Source: Calditrichia bacterium (GTDB lineage Bacteria > Calditrichota > Calditrichia > RBG-13-44-9). Taken from it: 12,283 bases of DNA. The notes under the pieces are model-generated. The model made no database searches, was not told the DNA's origin, and was given only the letters and a program-made list of their open reading frames with translations. The number at the start of each line of letters is the position of its first letter. Position 1 is the stretch's first letter. This document shows positions 1-6,464 of the stretch, in pieces. The DNA lies in NCBI GenBank assembly GCA_026991005.1, contig JALXCH010000530.1:1-12283 (forward strand). Direction: 5' to 3'. The translations under genes were made by a program, and so were the position numbers.

Positions 1-744
1 GCAGATATCGCAGCCGAAGATGTAATTCCCCATCCCGGAGTGGAATTCTTCCGCAATTTCTCCGTGATGTTCAATGGTGAGGTAAGAGATGCAGCGCCGG
101 GCATCAACTTCACGGGGGGCCACAATTGCCCCGGTGGGGCATGCCTCCAGGCATCGGTTGCAGCTGCCGCAATAGTCGTGAGTCAGGGGTTCATCCGGTG
201 GCAGAGGAAGATTCAAGAACATACCGCCCAGGAAAAACCAGGAACCTTTCCCTTTCAGAATGAGCATGGCGTTTTTACCAATCCATCCCAATCCGGCTCG
301 TTGTGCCAGTGCCCGTTCCAGCACCGGGAAGGAATCCACAAAAATACGTCCCTCGGTCTCGGGCATCTGTTCTTTCAACCATTCCAGCAGCTGTTTCAGC
401 TTTTTTCGTATGATTTTGTGATAATCCCTTCCCCGGGCGTACAGGGAAATTGTACCCGATTCCGGTGGAAAAATCAGCGGTTCCCTGGAGCGATAGTAGG
501 AGAGTGCCACCATCACCACGCTTTGGGCCTGGGGGAAGAAAGCTCGTGGGTCGCTCCGTTGGGAAGCATGTGTCTCCATCCACTTCATGGTGCCGTGGTA
601 CTGTTTTGCCAGCCAGCGCTGGAGGTAGGTACCTTCCTCTTGCAAAGGTTCCGCTCCCGTAACACCCACTGCGGTAAATCCCAGCGCAAGCGCCTGATTC
701 ACCAACGCAGTTTTAATTTTCTGTAACTCTGAGGCGGATGGCAT
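1..744 (-). CDS. queG: Epoxyqueuosine reductase QueG (3' part missing)
   Basis: Cobalamin- and [4Fe-4S]-dependent enzyme that reduces epoxyqueuosine to queuosine in tRNA, the last step of queuosine synthesis, in the cytoplasm. Reading the minus strand from the ATG at 744-742 gives 248 open codons to the window edge, so the C-terminal part is missing. Visible family marks are the VDSFPVLERALAQRAGLGW segment with D137 (the position of the proposed catalytic Asp in the family) and GWIGKN at 153-158. The ferredoxin-like cluster motif CGSCNRCLEACPTGAIV has C192, C195, C198 and C202. RRCISYLTIEHHGEI carries C218, and GCDIC at the cut edge carries C245 and C248 of the second cluster. A weak AGGGAT lies about 9 nt before the start. 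It is divergent to the lipoprotein gene. The identity is very secure because the CISYLTIE and cluster motifs are specific to QueG. Confidence 0.96.
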   Translation of the reverse strand, partial: MPSASELQKIKTALVNQALALGFTAVGVTGAEPLQEEGTYLQRWLAKQYHGTMKWMETHASQRSDPRAFFPQAQSVVMVALSYYRSREPLIFPPESGTISLYARGRDYHKIIRKKLKQLLEWLKEQMPETEGRIFVDSFPVLERALAQRAGLGWIGKNAMLILKGKGSWFFLGGMFLNLPLPPDEPLTHDYCGSCNRCLEACPTGAIVAPREVDARRCISYLTIEHHGEIAEEFHSGMGNYIFGCDIC

Positions 745-790
745 GGTTCACAATCCCTGATGAATCGGTTCGTTAGCAAATAAAATTTAA

Positions 791-814
791 CCGGAACAGG
801 AGTGGATGTTCCGG
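791..814. promoter_or_regulatory. Perfect 8-bp inverted repeat between divergent genes
   Basis: CCGGAACA and TGTTCCGG form a perfect 8-bp dyad around an 8-nt spacer. It lies in the 231-bp gap between the starts of queG (minus) and the lipoprotein gene (plus). There is no T-tract, so it is not an evident terminator. It could be an operator or a short mRNA hairpin in the queG leader. Function is not shown by sequence. Confidence 0.4.
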
Positions 815-909
815 GGATTCTCTTCCAGTCCAAATTCTCAGTTCCTTAGAATATCAGAAAAATATCCGGAGCGGGCAAGGGGTTTCGTTTCAATTCCTGC
901 GAAATTCGT

Positions 910-938
910 TTGTATCCCAATGCTTCCCGTGCTATATT
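910..938 (+). promoter_or_regulatory. Likely sigma70-type promoter of the lipoprotein gene
   Basis: TTGTAT (910-915) and TATATT (933-938) are separated by 17 bp, and the -10 hexamer ends 37 bp before the ATG at 976. Spacing and position are ideal for a housekeeping promoter. The match is good but not perfect (TTGACA/TATAAT consensus). Confidence 0.55.
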
Positions 939-975
939 GTTCCAACGGAAGAGCGAAAAAATAGGAGGCTTTCCC

Positions 976-1569
976 ATGAGTTTTAAGAAATGGATCATTG
1001 TGCTGGGAGTGATGATGCTCGGTGCAATATGGATGGTGGGTTGTGGTAAAGGCGAAAAAGCAGAGACTCCCGGGGAAAAAGCTGCCCCGAATAAACCACT
1101 CATTATGCGTACTTCCACTGTAACCCTGAATGCCACAATCGAATCCGTGGATCTGGAAAATCGAACGTTTACCCTGAAGGATGAATCCGGGAACACCCAG
1201 ACCTTTCAGGTAAAGCAACCCGATGCTCCGCTGGATGAATTAAAACCCGGCACCCCTGTGAAGATGACCATTGTCAGTAAAGATCTGTACTATGTCGCGG
1301 CAGAAGGGGCACAAATCCCGGAAAATATCAGTGAGGCCGGGGTGGAGAAATCGGAGTCCGAGAAGGAAATCACCGTCACTCGCCAGCAAACCCAGAACTA
1401 CGTCATTAAAGCAGTGGATGCCCAGAAGCGCATGCTTCAGCTTTCTACCGATAACGGAAATCCGTTTGAATTAACCGTTCAGGATAATGCAGTAGATTTG
1501 AGCCAGTTAAAACCCGGCGACACCATTGTGAATAAATCAATTCAGATTATTACCATGACCATTCAATAA
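976..1569 (+). CDS. Predicted lipoprotein with two tandem beta-rich repeats
   Basis: Product of 197 residues. The start is set by TAGGAGG at 962-968, 7 nt before the ATG; an upstream in-frame ATG at 910 lies inside the promoter and lacks a ribosome site. Residues 1-22 are a lipoprotein signal (KK, then a hydrophobic stretch) ending in the lipobox MVGC with C23 as the likely lipidated residue. A charged linker to about residue 45 follows. Two diverged copies of one domain come next: about 52-108 (ATIESVDLENRTFTLKDESG, later LKPGTPVKMTIV) and about 140-197 (VIKAVDAQKRMLQLSTDNG, later LKPGDTIVNKSI). Each has the pattern 'V-x-x-V/I-D ... R-x-x-x-L-x-x-x-x-G ... L-K-P-G-D/T' typical of small beta-barrel periplasmic domains. 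Function is unknown; a role in binding or envelope upkeep would be guesswork. It is monocistronic, with its own promoter and terminator. Confidence 0.88.
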   Translation: MSFKKWIIVLGVMMLGAIWMVGCGKGEKAETPGEKAAPNKPLIMRTSTVTLNATIESVDLENRTFTLKDESGNTQTFQVKQPDAPLDELKPGTPVKMTIVSKDLYYVAAEGAQIPENISEAGVEKSESEKEITVTRQQTQNYVIKAVDAQKRMLQLSTDNGNPFELTVQDNAVDLSQLKPGDTIVNKSIQIITMTIQ

Positions 1570-1593
1570 ATGATTTAGAACGAGTCCGATCTG

Positions 1594-1630
1594 TCCCCTT
1601 CTGCGGTTGAGGTAGAAGGGGATTTTTTTT
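1594..1630 (+). terminator. Rho-independent terminator after the lipoprotein gene
   Basis: TCCCCTTCT (1594-1602) pairs with AGAAGGGGA (1614-1622) across an 11-nt loop and is followed by eight T (1623-1630). It starts 25 bp after the TAA stop at 1567-1569. The next gene, ispH, converges from the other strand and ends at 1699. Confidence 0.9.
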
Positions 1631-1698
1631 GCTCGTTTCTGTCGGGAATGGACTCGGGATTTACAGGAAGCAATGGGTGGCAGGTGGTAAAGGGAATT

Positions 1699-2553
1699 TC
1701 AGGAAGCAGGGAACATCTGGAGAAGGCGTTCCCGGGTTTCTTCCATGAGCCACTGGGGGGTGGAGGCGCCACCGGTAATCCCCACCGTATCTTCGGGCTT
1801 AAACCATTCTCGTTGCAATTCCTCGGGATGTTCAATCCAGTAAGCACGGGGATTGTTCGCCTGACACACTTTGAAAAGCACTCCGGTATTGGAGCTGTGC
1901 CGTCCGCCGACCATAATGATGACATCGCACTGGCGGGCAAACTGCTGAATTTGCCGATCCCGACCGGCAATAAATCCGCAAATGGTGTTGCGGGTTACCA
2001 ACTCGTCTCCCCGCTCTTTTAGTTTTTCCAGTACTTGCAGGTAGAGGTGGGCGGAAATGGTGGTTTGCGCCAGCAGAAATGTTTTTCGCCCCGCGGGTAC
2101 TTTTTCCACTTCTTCCACATCAGACACCACGTAGCAATTTCCATCACAATGGCCAATGATGCCAATAATTTCGGGATGCCCATGTTTCCCCACAATAACC
2201 ACCTGGTAGCCTTGCTGGTTGTATTTCCGCGCCAGTTTCTGGCTGCGAATCACGATGGGGCAGGTTCCATCGACAATTTCGTAGCCCTGTTCACGTGCCT
2301 TGCGGTAATTTTCGGGCGGTTCACCATGTGCCCGGAAGAGCAGCCGCCGCACCCCCCTGGCCGGTTCTTCCAGGATTCGGGTGTTTGTGGTTTGCAGTCC
2401 CAGGTTTTGCAGCCGCTCCATTTCCACGCGGTTGTGAATCAGTTCTCCCAGTGCTATAAGTGGCTTGCCGGCGCGGATGTCCTCTTCGGCCATGCGAATG
2501 ACCCGCCGAACTCCGCTACAAAATCCCGCTCGTGGATCGATAAGAACTTTCAT
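1699..2553 (-). CDS. ispH: 4-hydroxy-3-methylbut-2-enyl diphosphate reductase IspH
   Basis: Final enzyme of the MEP isoprenoid pathway. It reduces HMBPP to IPP and DMAPP using a [4Fe-4S] cluster, in the cytoplasm. The 284-residue product is of normal length. The three cluster cysteines are C12 (GFCSGVRR), C98 (GTCP) and C192 (NTICG). Substrate residues are H40 (ELIHN), H76 (RAHGEPP), H126 and E128 (GHPEI), T165 (AQTT), S220-S221-N222 (HSSNTG) and S264 (GGASTP). All expected catalytic residues are present. RAHGEPPENY is the form common in FCB-group sequences rather than the proteobacterial RAHGV. Its ATG overlaps the stop of the upstream ferredoxin (ATGA), so it is probably translated by coupling. 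The substrate-producing enzyme IspG is encoded at the right end of the window but far from this gene. Confidence 0.97.
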   Translation of the reverse strand: MKVLIDPRAGFCSGVRRVIRMAEEDIRAGKPLIALGELIHNRVEMERLQNLGLQTTNTRILEEPARGVRRLLFRAHGEPPENYRKAREQGYEIVDGTCPIVIRSQKLARKYNQQGYQVVIVGKHGHPEIIGIIGHCDGNCYVVSDVEEVEKVPAGRKTFLLAQTTISAHLYLQVLEKLKERGDELVTRNTICGFIAGRDRQIQQFARQCDVIIMVGGRHSSNTGVLFKVCQANNPRAYWIEHPEELQREWFKPEDTVGITGGASTPQWLMEETRERLLQMFPAS

Positions 2554-2753
2554 GCCACTTCAGCCCGGTTTGATTTTCTGTCCAGAACCAGTTCCAGCGC
2601 CCGTACCGGACACACCCATACGCATTTACTGCAGTTGGTGCATCCTTCCTGGTCGATGATGAGGGCATGGAGGGTGAGGGTCATGACGTTCTCCGGACAC
2701 ACGCCCAGGCAGGTACCGCACAAATCGCATTTCTCGGCATCAATCTTTATCAT
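2550..2753 (-). CDS. Small 2x[4Fe-4S] ferredoxin
   Basis: Bacterial-type ferredoxin of 67 residues with two complete CxxCxxCxxxCP motifs: C9, C12, C15, C19 and C38, C41, C44, C48. Little else is present, so it is a free electron carrier and not an enzyme domain. The start ATG at 2753-2751 has AGGGG about 8 nt upstream. Its TGA stop (2552-2550) overlaps the ispH ATG by two bases plus one, in the ATGA arrangement. That suggests stoichiometric co-translation and makes it a likely electron donor to IspH, which needs two electrons per turnover. This partnership is inference from gene order. Whether it also serves IspG, QueG or other oxidoreductases cannot be told. Confidence 0.93.
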   Translation of the reverse strand: MIKIDAEKCDLCGTCLGVCPENVMTLTLHALIIDQEGCTNCSKCVWVCPVRALELVLDRKSNRAEVA

Positions 2754-2927
2754 GAAAAATTCCCCTATTTTCTTAAGCGTTCTATTTATTGCCGTAAAAT
2801 TACAGAGAATTTACCGAAGAGAAAAGTGAAAAAGGGAAATGATTTCCGTGTCGGAAGGGAACAGGAAAATGTGCTCTCCCGGAATTTCCGGGAAGCAACG
2901 GTAAATTTTTACGAAGAGAAAACCGTG
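2754..2927. other. Intergenic region with a GC-rich hairpin and a short direct repeat
   Basis: The gap between the phosphodiesterase gene and the ferredoxin gene (both minus) holds CCCGGAA/TTCCGGG at 2878-2892, a 7-bp stem with a 1-nt centre, without a clear T-tract on either strand. A segment at 2811-2825 (TTACCGAAGAGAAAA) is nearly repeated at 2909-2923 (TTACGAAGAGAAAA plus flanks). The promoter of ferredoxin-ispH should lie here, but I see no convincing hexamer pair. Confidence 0.4.
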
Positions 2928-3686
2928 TCAGGAGGTTGGAATTGTTTCCCCGGCATCGGGGTGGGTGGATGATTGTTCTTCACGAAGAATCTGGAGAAAC
3001 AGTTCGGGGCGATTGGTGATAATCCCATCGATGCCCAGACGGATGAGCCGTCGCATTTCCCGGGGATCGTCCACCGTCCATGCGTACAATTTTTCCCGGC
3101 GCTGCTGTAACCGGTGCAGGTAGGCCGGGTTAAGAAGCTTGAAACGAGGATGCAGAGAGCCCACATGTTGCCCGTTCAACAAAAACATGCTGGAACGGTT
3201 GCTAAAGATATACCCCACCTTGAGCTCACCGTCCATCTCCAGAATTCTTTTTAAAACAAAGGGATTGAAAGAAGAGAAAATCACGTTTTCCCGGGTGCCG
3301 GTATGCTCTACAATTTCCACCACTTTTTTCTCGATGGGATACCGGGCGAAGAATTCTTTTTTAATATCGATGATAATTTTAAGTTGCCGACCGAGCGTTT
3401 CCAGCACTTCGGTGAGGGTGGGGATTTTTTCCGGGGGAAAATCGTTCTGGTGCAGAAGAAGATGGCTAATTTCTTCCAGTTCCATTTTTCGCACTTTACC
3501 GGGAATTCCCGTCATTCGCTGGGTGAAACGATCGTGGAAGACAATCACCTGTTCGTCGGCGGTGAGGCGCACATCCAGCTCAATTCCATCACAGCCCAGT
3601 TCCAGTGCTTTACGGAAAGCGCCCATGGAGTTTTCCGGAGCAAAGCTATTTGCTCCTCGGTGGGCAAAAACAAGTGGAACGTGCAC
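2928..3686 (-). CDS. Cytoplasmic glycerophosphodiester phosphodiesterase (UgpQ-like)
   Basis: Hydrolyses deacylated phospholipids such as glycerophosphoethanolamine to glycerol-3-phosphate and an alcohol, using a metal ion in a TIM barrel. The 252-residue protein has the family pattern: H9-R10-G11 (FAHRGAN), PEN at 17-19, the metal site GIELDV with E36 and D38, and the second catalytic His in VFHD (H51, D52). It ends with AWTVDDPREMRRL and GIDGIITNRPE, typical of the C-terminal barrel end. The third metal ligand, usually Glu in IEIK, is Asp here (IIIDIKK, D107). There is no signal peptide, so it is cytoplasmic, like UgpQ and unlike periplasmic GlpQ. The start is GTG at 3686-3684 with GGGAG 8 nt before it; an in-frame TAA lies only six codons upstream, so no longer start is possible. 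It is a single gene between ferredoxin-ispH and the MBL hydrolase. Confidence 0.93.
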   Translation of the reverse strand: MHVPLVFAHRGANSFAPENSMGAFRKALELGCDGIELDVRLTADEQVIVFHDRFTQRMTGIPGKVRKMELEEISHLLLHQNDFPPEKIPTLTEVLETLGRQLKIIIDIKKEFFARYPIEKKVVEIVEHTGTRENVIFSSFNPFVLKRILEMDGELKVGYIFSNRSSMFLLNGQHVGSLHPRFKLLNPAYLHRLQQRREKLYAWTVDDPREMRRLIRLGIDGIITNRPELFLQILREEQSSTHPDAGETIPTS

Positions 3687-3831
3687 GAGGAATTCTCCCG
3701 GTTATTCACTAAATCTGGATACAAAATAGTGAATGAGTCCCGGAAATGCAAATTCCTTGAAATTTGCCACGCATCATGGACTGGGCAAGAAACCGCCTGG
3801 TTGGGGGCTGACACAAATTCCATGTGGTAGA

Positions 3832-4602
3832 TTAAGTGTCCAGTTCTAAGGTGAACAGATCTTTTGCCAGAGAAACCGGTCCCTGGAAGTACTTCTGGGC
3901 TACCTTCAGCGTATGGTCATTCACTGTCCCGGGATAGAAATGGGTGAGAACCAGCTGTTTGGCGCCTGCTTCCTGAGCAATTTTGGCTGCCAGGCTGGGG
4001 GAAAGGTGCCCCTCTACCGCCCGTTCGTCCGGAAAAGAACATTCCAGAATGGCCACATCTGCTTCGCGACTCAGGCGAATGAGCTCCTGGCAATAACCAC
4101 TGTCGCCGGAAATGGAAATCACCTTTCCGTTAATTTCGAAACGAAATCCCACACTTTCATTTTTGTGAATTACTTTTCCCCAGATGAGGCGAAAACCGGG
4201 AAAATCCAGCAGCCGCCGTTTGAGTTCGTAGTATTTAAAATATTCGGAGTTGGAGTGCATCCATTTTCCGTAAGCAATTTCCAGACCATGGAGAAAGTTA
4301 ATGAATCCGCGTGGTCCCCAGATGCGTAACATGGTGGTTTCGGGTAAATCCCTGGTGTTTCGCAAAGCAAATAAAATGGGTACCAGATCCGAAATGTGAT
4401 CGGGATGGAAGTGGGTAAAAAAGAGGTAGGTTAAATCCTGGGGTGCAATGCCTACCTCGTGCAGACGGTGAAGTGTTCCCGGACCGGCGTCCACCAGTAT
4501 TTTTTCTTTGCTGGTTTCAATCAGAAGTGAGGCGCAGTACCGATTGGGCTGGGGAAGGATGCTACCCGTTCCTAAAAAGGTGATGCGGATTGAATCTGCC
4601 AT
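3832..4602 (-). CDS. Metallo-beta-lactamase-fold hydrolase, RNase Z-like, short form
   Basis: A 256-residue metal hydrolase with the complete two-zinc site: H64, H66, D68 and H69 (THFHPDH), H146 (VIHKNES), D167 (SGDSGY) and H221 (LTHFYP). EGHLSP with H199 matches the RNase Z-type HLTP motif. The N-terminus FLGTGSILPQPNRYCASLLIE and the segment ILVDAGPGT are typical of the RNase Z/ElaC branch. It is shorter than a usual RNase Z (about 300 residues), and I see no long exosite arm between motifs HxHxDH and H146. It may therefore act on a small substrate (phosphodiester or arylsulfatase-like) and not on tRNA precursors. The ATG at 4602-4600 follows a G-run about 7 nt upstream. The gap of 145 bp to the phosphodiesterase suggests independent transcription or a loose operon. 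The fold is certain, the substrate is not. Confidence 0.9.
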   Translation of the reverse strand: MADSIRITFLGTGSILPQPNRYCASLLIETSKEKILVDAGPGTLHRLHEVGIAPQDLTYLFFTHFHPDHISDLVPILFALRNTRDLPETTMLRIWGPRGFINFLHGLEIAYGKWMHSNSEYFKYYELKRRLLDFPGFRLIWGKVIHKNESVGFRFEINGKVISISGDSGYCQELIRLSREADVAILECSFPDERAVEGHLSPSLAAKIAQEAGAKQLVLTHFYPGTVNDHTLKVAQKYFQGPVSLAKDLFTLELDT

Positions 4603-4762
4603 AATAAACCCCCCGGATTTATTTTCCAGAATTTACGCACTTTTGGGGAAAAATTCAAAAAAAATATGGTCGATTTAATAATTTTTTCTTTGAGGGTCCG
4701 TAGATTCCTGTGAATCAAAAAGGAATTCTTGAAGAAACTAACCTCTGGGTTCGCACCGGATG

Positions 4763-4999
4763 CGCAAAGAATGCCATGAAATTACGGATTCCAGTTAACA
4801 AATCACAAATTCAAAATTCCCTTAAAACCAGGAAATATCACGAATATTGCAGGAATTAATTTAATCAGATATTTCCCCCTGGCGAACTCTGCGCCTTCTT
4901 TGCGTTTTTAGCGGTTTAACAAAAAACGTAAAGTGCGCCAGGAATGTGCGAAGTACGCAAAGAAATTCTGAATTCTAATTTTCAATTAACAAATCACAA
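4763..4999. repeat. Pair of ~46-bp degenerate direct repeats
   Basis: CGCAAAGAA at 4763-4771, followed about 30 nt later by TTAACAAATCACAA at 4795-4808, recurs as CGCAAAGAA at 4956-4964 and TTAACAAATCACAA at 4986-4999. The two end blocks are identical while the middle has drifted. The repeat distance is about 192 bp. The function is unknown; it probably reflects an old duplication of a non-coding repeat unit. Confidence 0.6.
4878..4942. repeat. Long imperfect hairpin
   Basis: CCTGGCG (4878-4884) pairs with CGCCAGG (4936-4942), and inside this CTTTGCGTTTTT (4898-4909) pairs with AAAAACGTAAAG (4922-4933) with one mismatch. The loop is AGCGGTTTAACA. The motif is repeat-like (CTTTGCG...ACGCAAAG) and lies between the two direct repeats described for 4763-4999. 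No T-tract follows at the right place for a terminator. Confidence 0.6.
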
Positions 5000-5058
5000 G
5001 TTTCCCCCAGAACAGAATATTCCAGAAATTTTTTATTGGGATTCTCTTGAATCCGGAT

Positions 5059-5254
5059 GAGATTGTGCACCTCGCCTGCGGCGGAGTTCAAAATGATAAA
5101 ACAACCTTCCCCTATCGTTCTAAGCGAAGCGAAGAATCTTTATTCCTGTGTATAGATAGATTAATCATCGTTCAACACAGCCTGAGCGCGAAGCGCTCGG
5201 TTAATTTTACCGATGGTTAATCAATGTACAAAAATATAGATTCTTCGCTCCGCT
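5059..5254. repeat. Degenerate units of the AGATTCTTC palindromic repeat family
   Basis: GAGATTGTGCACCTCGCCTG (from 5059), continuing through GGCGGAGTTCAAAATGATAA, is a worn forward unit. AGCGAAGCGAAGAATCT (5123-5139) is an inverted unit, and AGATTCTTCGCTCCGCT (5238-5254) is its near-perfect reverse complement (one mismatch in 17). Between the last two lies a hairpin GAGCGC-GAA-GCGCTC (from about 5183). The family recurs at 6036-6330. Confidence 0.7.
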
Positions 5255-5413
5255 AATAATAACACGGTGGGGAATATCTTCGGTAGGTTCAGTGTCTTCA
5301 GTGTCTTCTGTGGTTTAAATTAAACTGCGCATCCAGAAAAGGAAAATCCCGTTCATCCCGTCCCTTCCGGGACGGGTAAATTTTGGGTGGGGGCATTCGT
5401 TCCCACAAATGGA

Positions 5414-5898
5414 AGAGGCTGTGTGAAAATGCAGTGTCAATAGAATATTTATTCATTGTCATCTAAAGCAAAATATAGCCCCGAGCTTCCTTCGCAGAAT
5501 CCCTACGGGAAGCTCGGGGAACTTAAGGCCCAAACTACAAATTGGGCTTTAGCCCAATTTTAGGCTAAAGCCTGATTATAGGAGAGGGGATTCAGTGTTC
5601 CACGAGCTTCCACAGGATGCTGCGCAAAAAGCTCGTGGCTATAAAAACACTGTAAATCTTAATGAATTAAAAAATTACATTGAATTTTAAAGACATAAAA
5701 ATACCATCGAAAAGAAGTATTTCTTTATTATTATCTCAATGCTGAGTTCTTATGGCCATAAAGTAATACTAAATTCACTAATATATAAAGATTGAGCAAC
5801 ACTTTCTTTATTGCTCCGGTTTTAAATAAACCTTGTGAGCTGCAATATGCGCTATTTTGATTAAATATTCTTATGATTTTCATTTTCACACAGCCTCT
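5414..5898 (+). mobile_element. MITE-like non-coding element, copy A, inserted in a hairpin loop
   Basis: Bounded by perfect 18-bp terminal inverted repeats: AGAGGCTGTGTGAAAATG (5414-5431) and its complement at 5881-5898; total 485 bp. It holds no coding frame. The inside runs as a row of hairpins in the left half: CCCCGAGCTTCC with GGAAGCTCGGGG (5479-5490 / 5508-5519), ATTGGGCT-TT-AGCCCAAT (5541-5558), AGGC-TAAA-GCCT (about 5562-5573), and CCACGAGCTT with AAGCTCGTGG. An AT-rich right half follows. The same order is found in copy B at 10571. Outside the element, arms CCCACAAAT and ATTTGTGGG each touch a GGA next to the terminal repeat. Removing the element and one GGA restores a hairpin with 9-bp arms and a 3-nt loop. 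No transposase is present, so a partner elsewhere would be needed. Confidence 0.78.
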
Positions 5899-6035
5899 GG
5901 AATTTGTGGGCTATTCGCAGGCCGTCCCTTGCGGGACGGGTCTTTCCGCCGGGGTTTCTTCCCCGGCTAACTTCTTACGAGCGCGTTGCGTTCGGTAGGT
6001 TGACCGACGGTGAATCAATCCATTCAAAAACATAG
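5899..6035. other. Short GC hairpins right of copy A
   Basis: CCGTCCC-TTGC-GGGACGG (5922-5939) mirrors the CCCGTCCC hairpin left of copy A at 5357-5376. GCCGGGG-TTTCTT-CCCCGGC (5948-5967) is a second strong stem. ACCGACGGTGAATCAATC at about 6003 recurs in related form near 5210 and at 6473, each time in the stretch before an AGATTCTTC unit or the arsC-like gene. No gene is seen. Confidence 0.5.
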
Positions 6036-6330
6036 AGATTCTTCGCTCCGCTGGCGCTTCGCTCAGAATGACAGGGATGGAGGGTTGGGATTGCTGTTAT
6101 TCTGAATCCCGCAAATGGAGGGGTGAAGAATCTCCTTCGGATGAAGAGAATGAATATCTAAGATTCTTCGCTCCGCTGGCGCTTCGCTCAGAAAGACAAG
6201 GGGAGAGGTGTCTCTGTCATTCTGAACCCTCGCTTGTAGCGAGGGTGAAGAATCTTTTTCGACTGGAACGGAGGGGAGGAGAAATTCTTCGTCGTCCCCC
6301 GTTGCGGGACTCCTCAGAATAACAGGGAGT
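6036..6330. repeat. Two and a half tandem palindromic AGATTCTTC...CAGAATGACA units
   Basis: AGATTCTTCGCTCCGCTGG at 6036 and at 6161 starts two copies that are identical for over 30 bp (to CGCTCAGAA). Each is followed by its inverted partner (ATTCTGAATCCC...GAAGAATCT ending about 6132; ATTCTGAACCCT...GAAGAATCT ending about 6258). A third, more worn forward unit starts about 6291 (ATTCTTCGTCG ... CTCAGAATAACAGG). Each unit can fold into a stem of roughly 90-100 nt. Open frames across it are produced by the repeat and are not genes. Repeats of this kind are common in MAGs of several environmental phyla as multicopy intergenic palindromes. Confidence 0.8.
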
Positions 6331-6464
6331 GTTTTTGGTTTTCCGAATACCCCCGCAGGCGAAAAGATAAGAGATCGAGCAAAACTCGTATATCCCATTT
6401 TCACCAACGTAACACACTTCTTTTAAATATGACCAAAATGGAAGACCTCTTCGGATTTGTAACC

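Larger units (their letters stand above)
4603..5413. other. Non-coding island 1, left part
   Basis: No credible gene: all frames are short, lack ribosome sites and show no protein family. The first 260 bases are AT-rich with no clear structure. A duplicated module, a long imperfect hairpin and units of the AGATTCTTC palindromic family follow (see separate entries). A GC hairpin CCCGTCCC/GGGACGGG at 5357-5376 precedes mobile-like copy A. GGTTCAGTGTCTTCAGTG near 5286, continuing into CTTCTGTGGTTT, resembles the inverse of AACCACAGAAGACACAGG at 10290 in island 2, so both islands share more than one repeat family. Confidence 0.7.

Noticed and set aside
40..726. Plus-strand frame of 228 codons
   Set aside because: It is antisense to queG, whose minus-strand frame carries all family motifs; the plus frame has no family pattern or ribosome site.
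910..975. Earlier ATG at 910 for the lipoprotein gene
   Set aside because: It would put 22 polar residues before the signal peptide and lies inside the promoter; the TAGGAGG site fits the ATG at 976.
2035..2829. Long plus-strand frame opposite ispH and ferredoxin
   Set aside because: Shadow of two well-recognised minus-strand genes; its composition matches nothing.
5169..5183. ACACAGCCT near 5175 as a worn end of the 18-bp-end element
   Set aside because: Only nine bases match, and no partner end or internal hairpins are found at the right distance.
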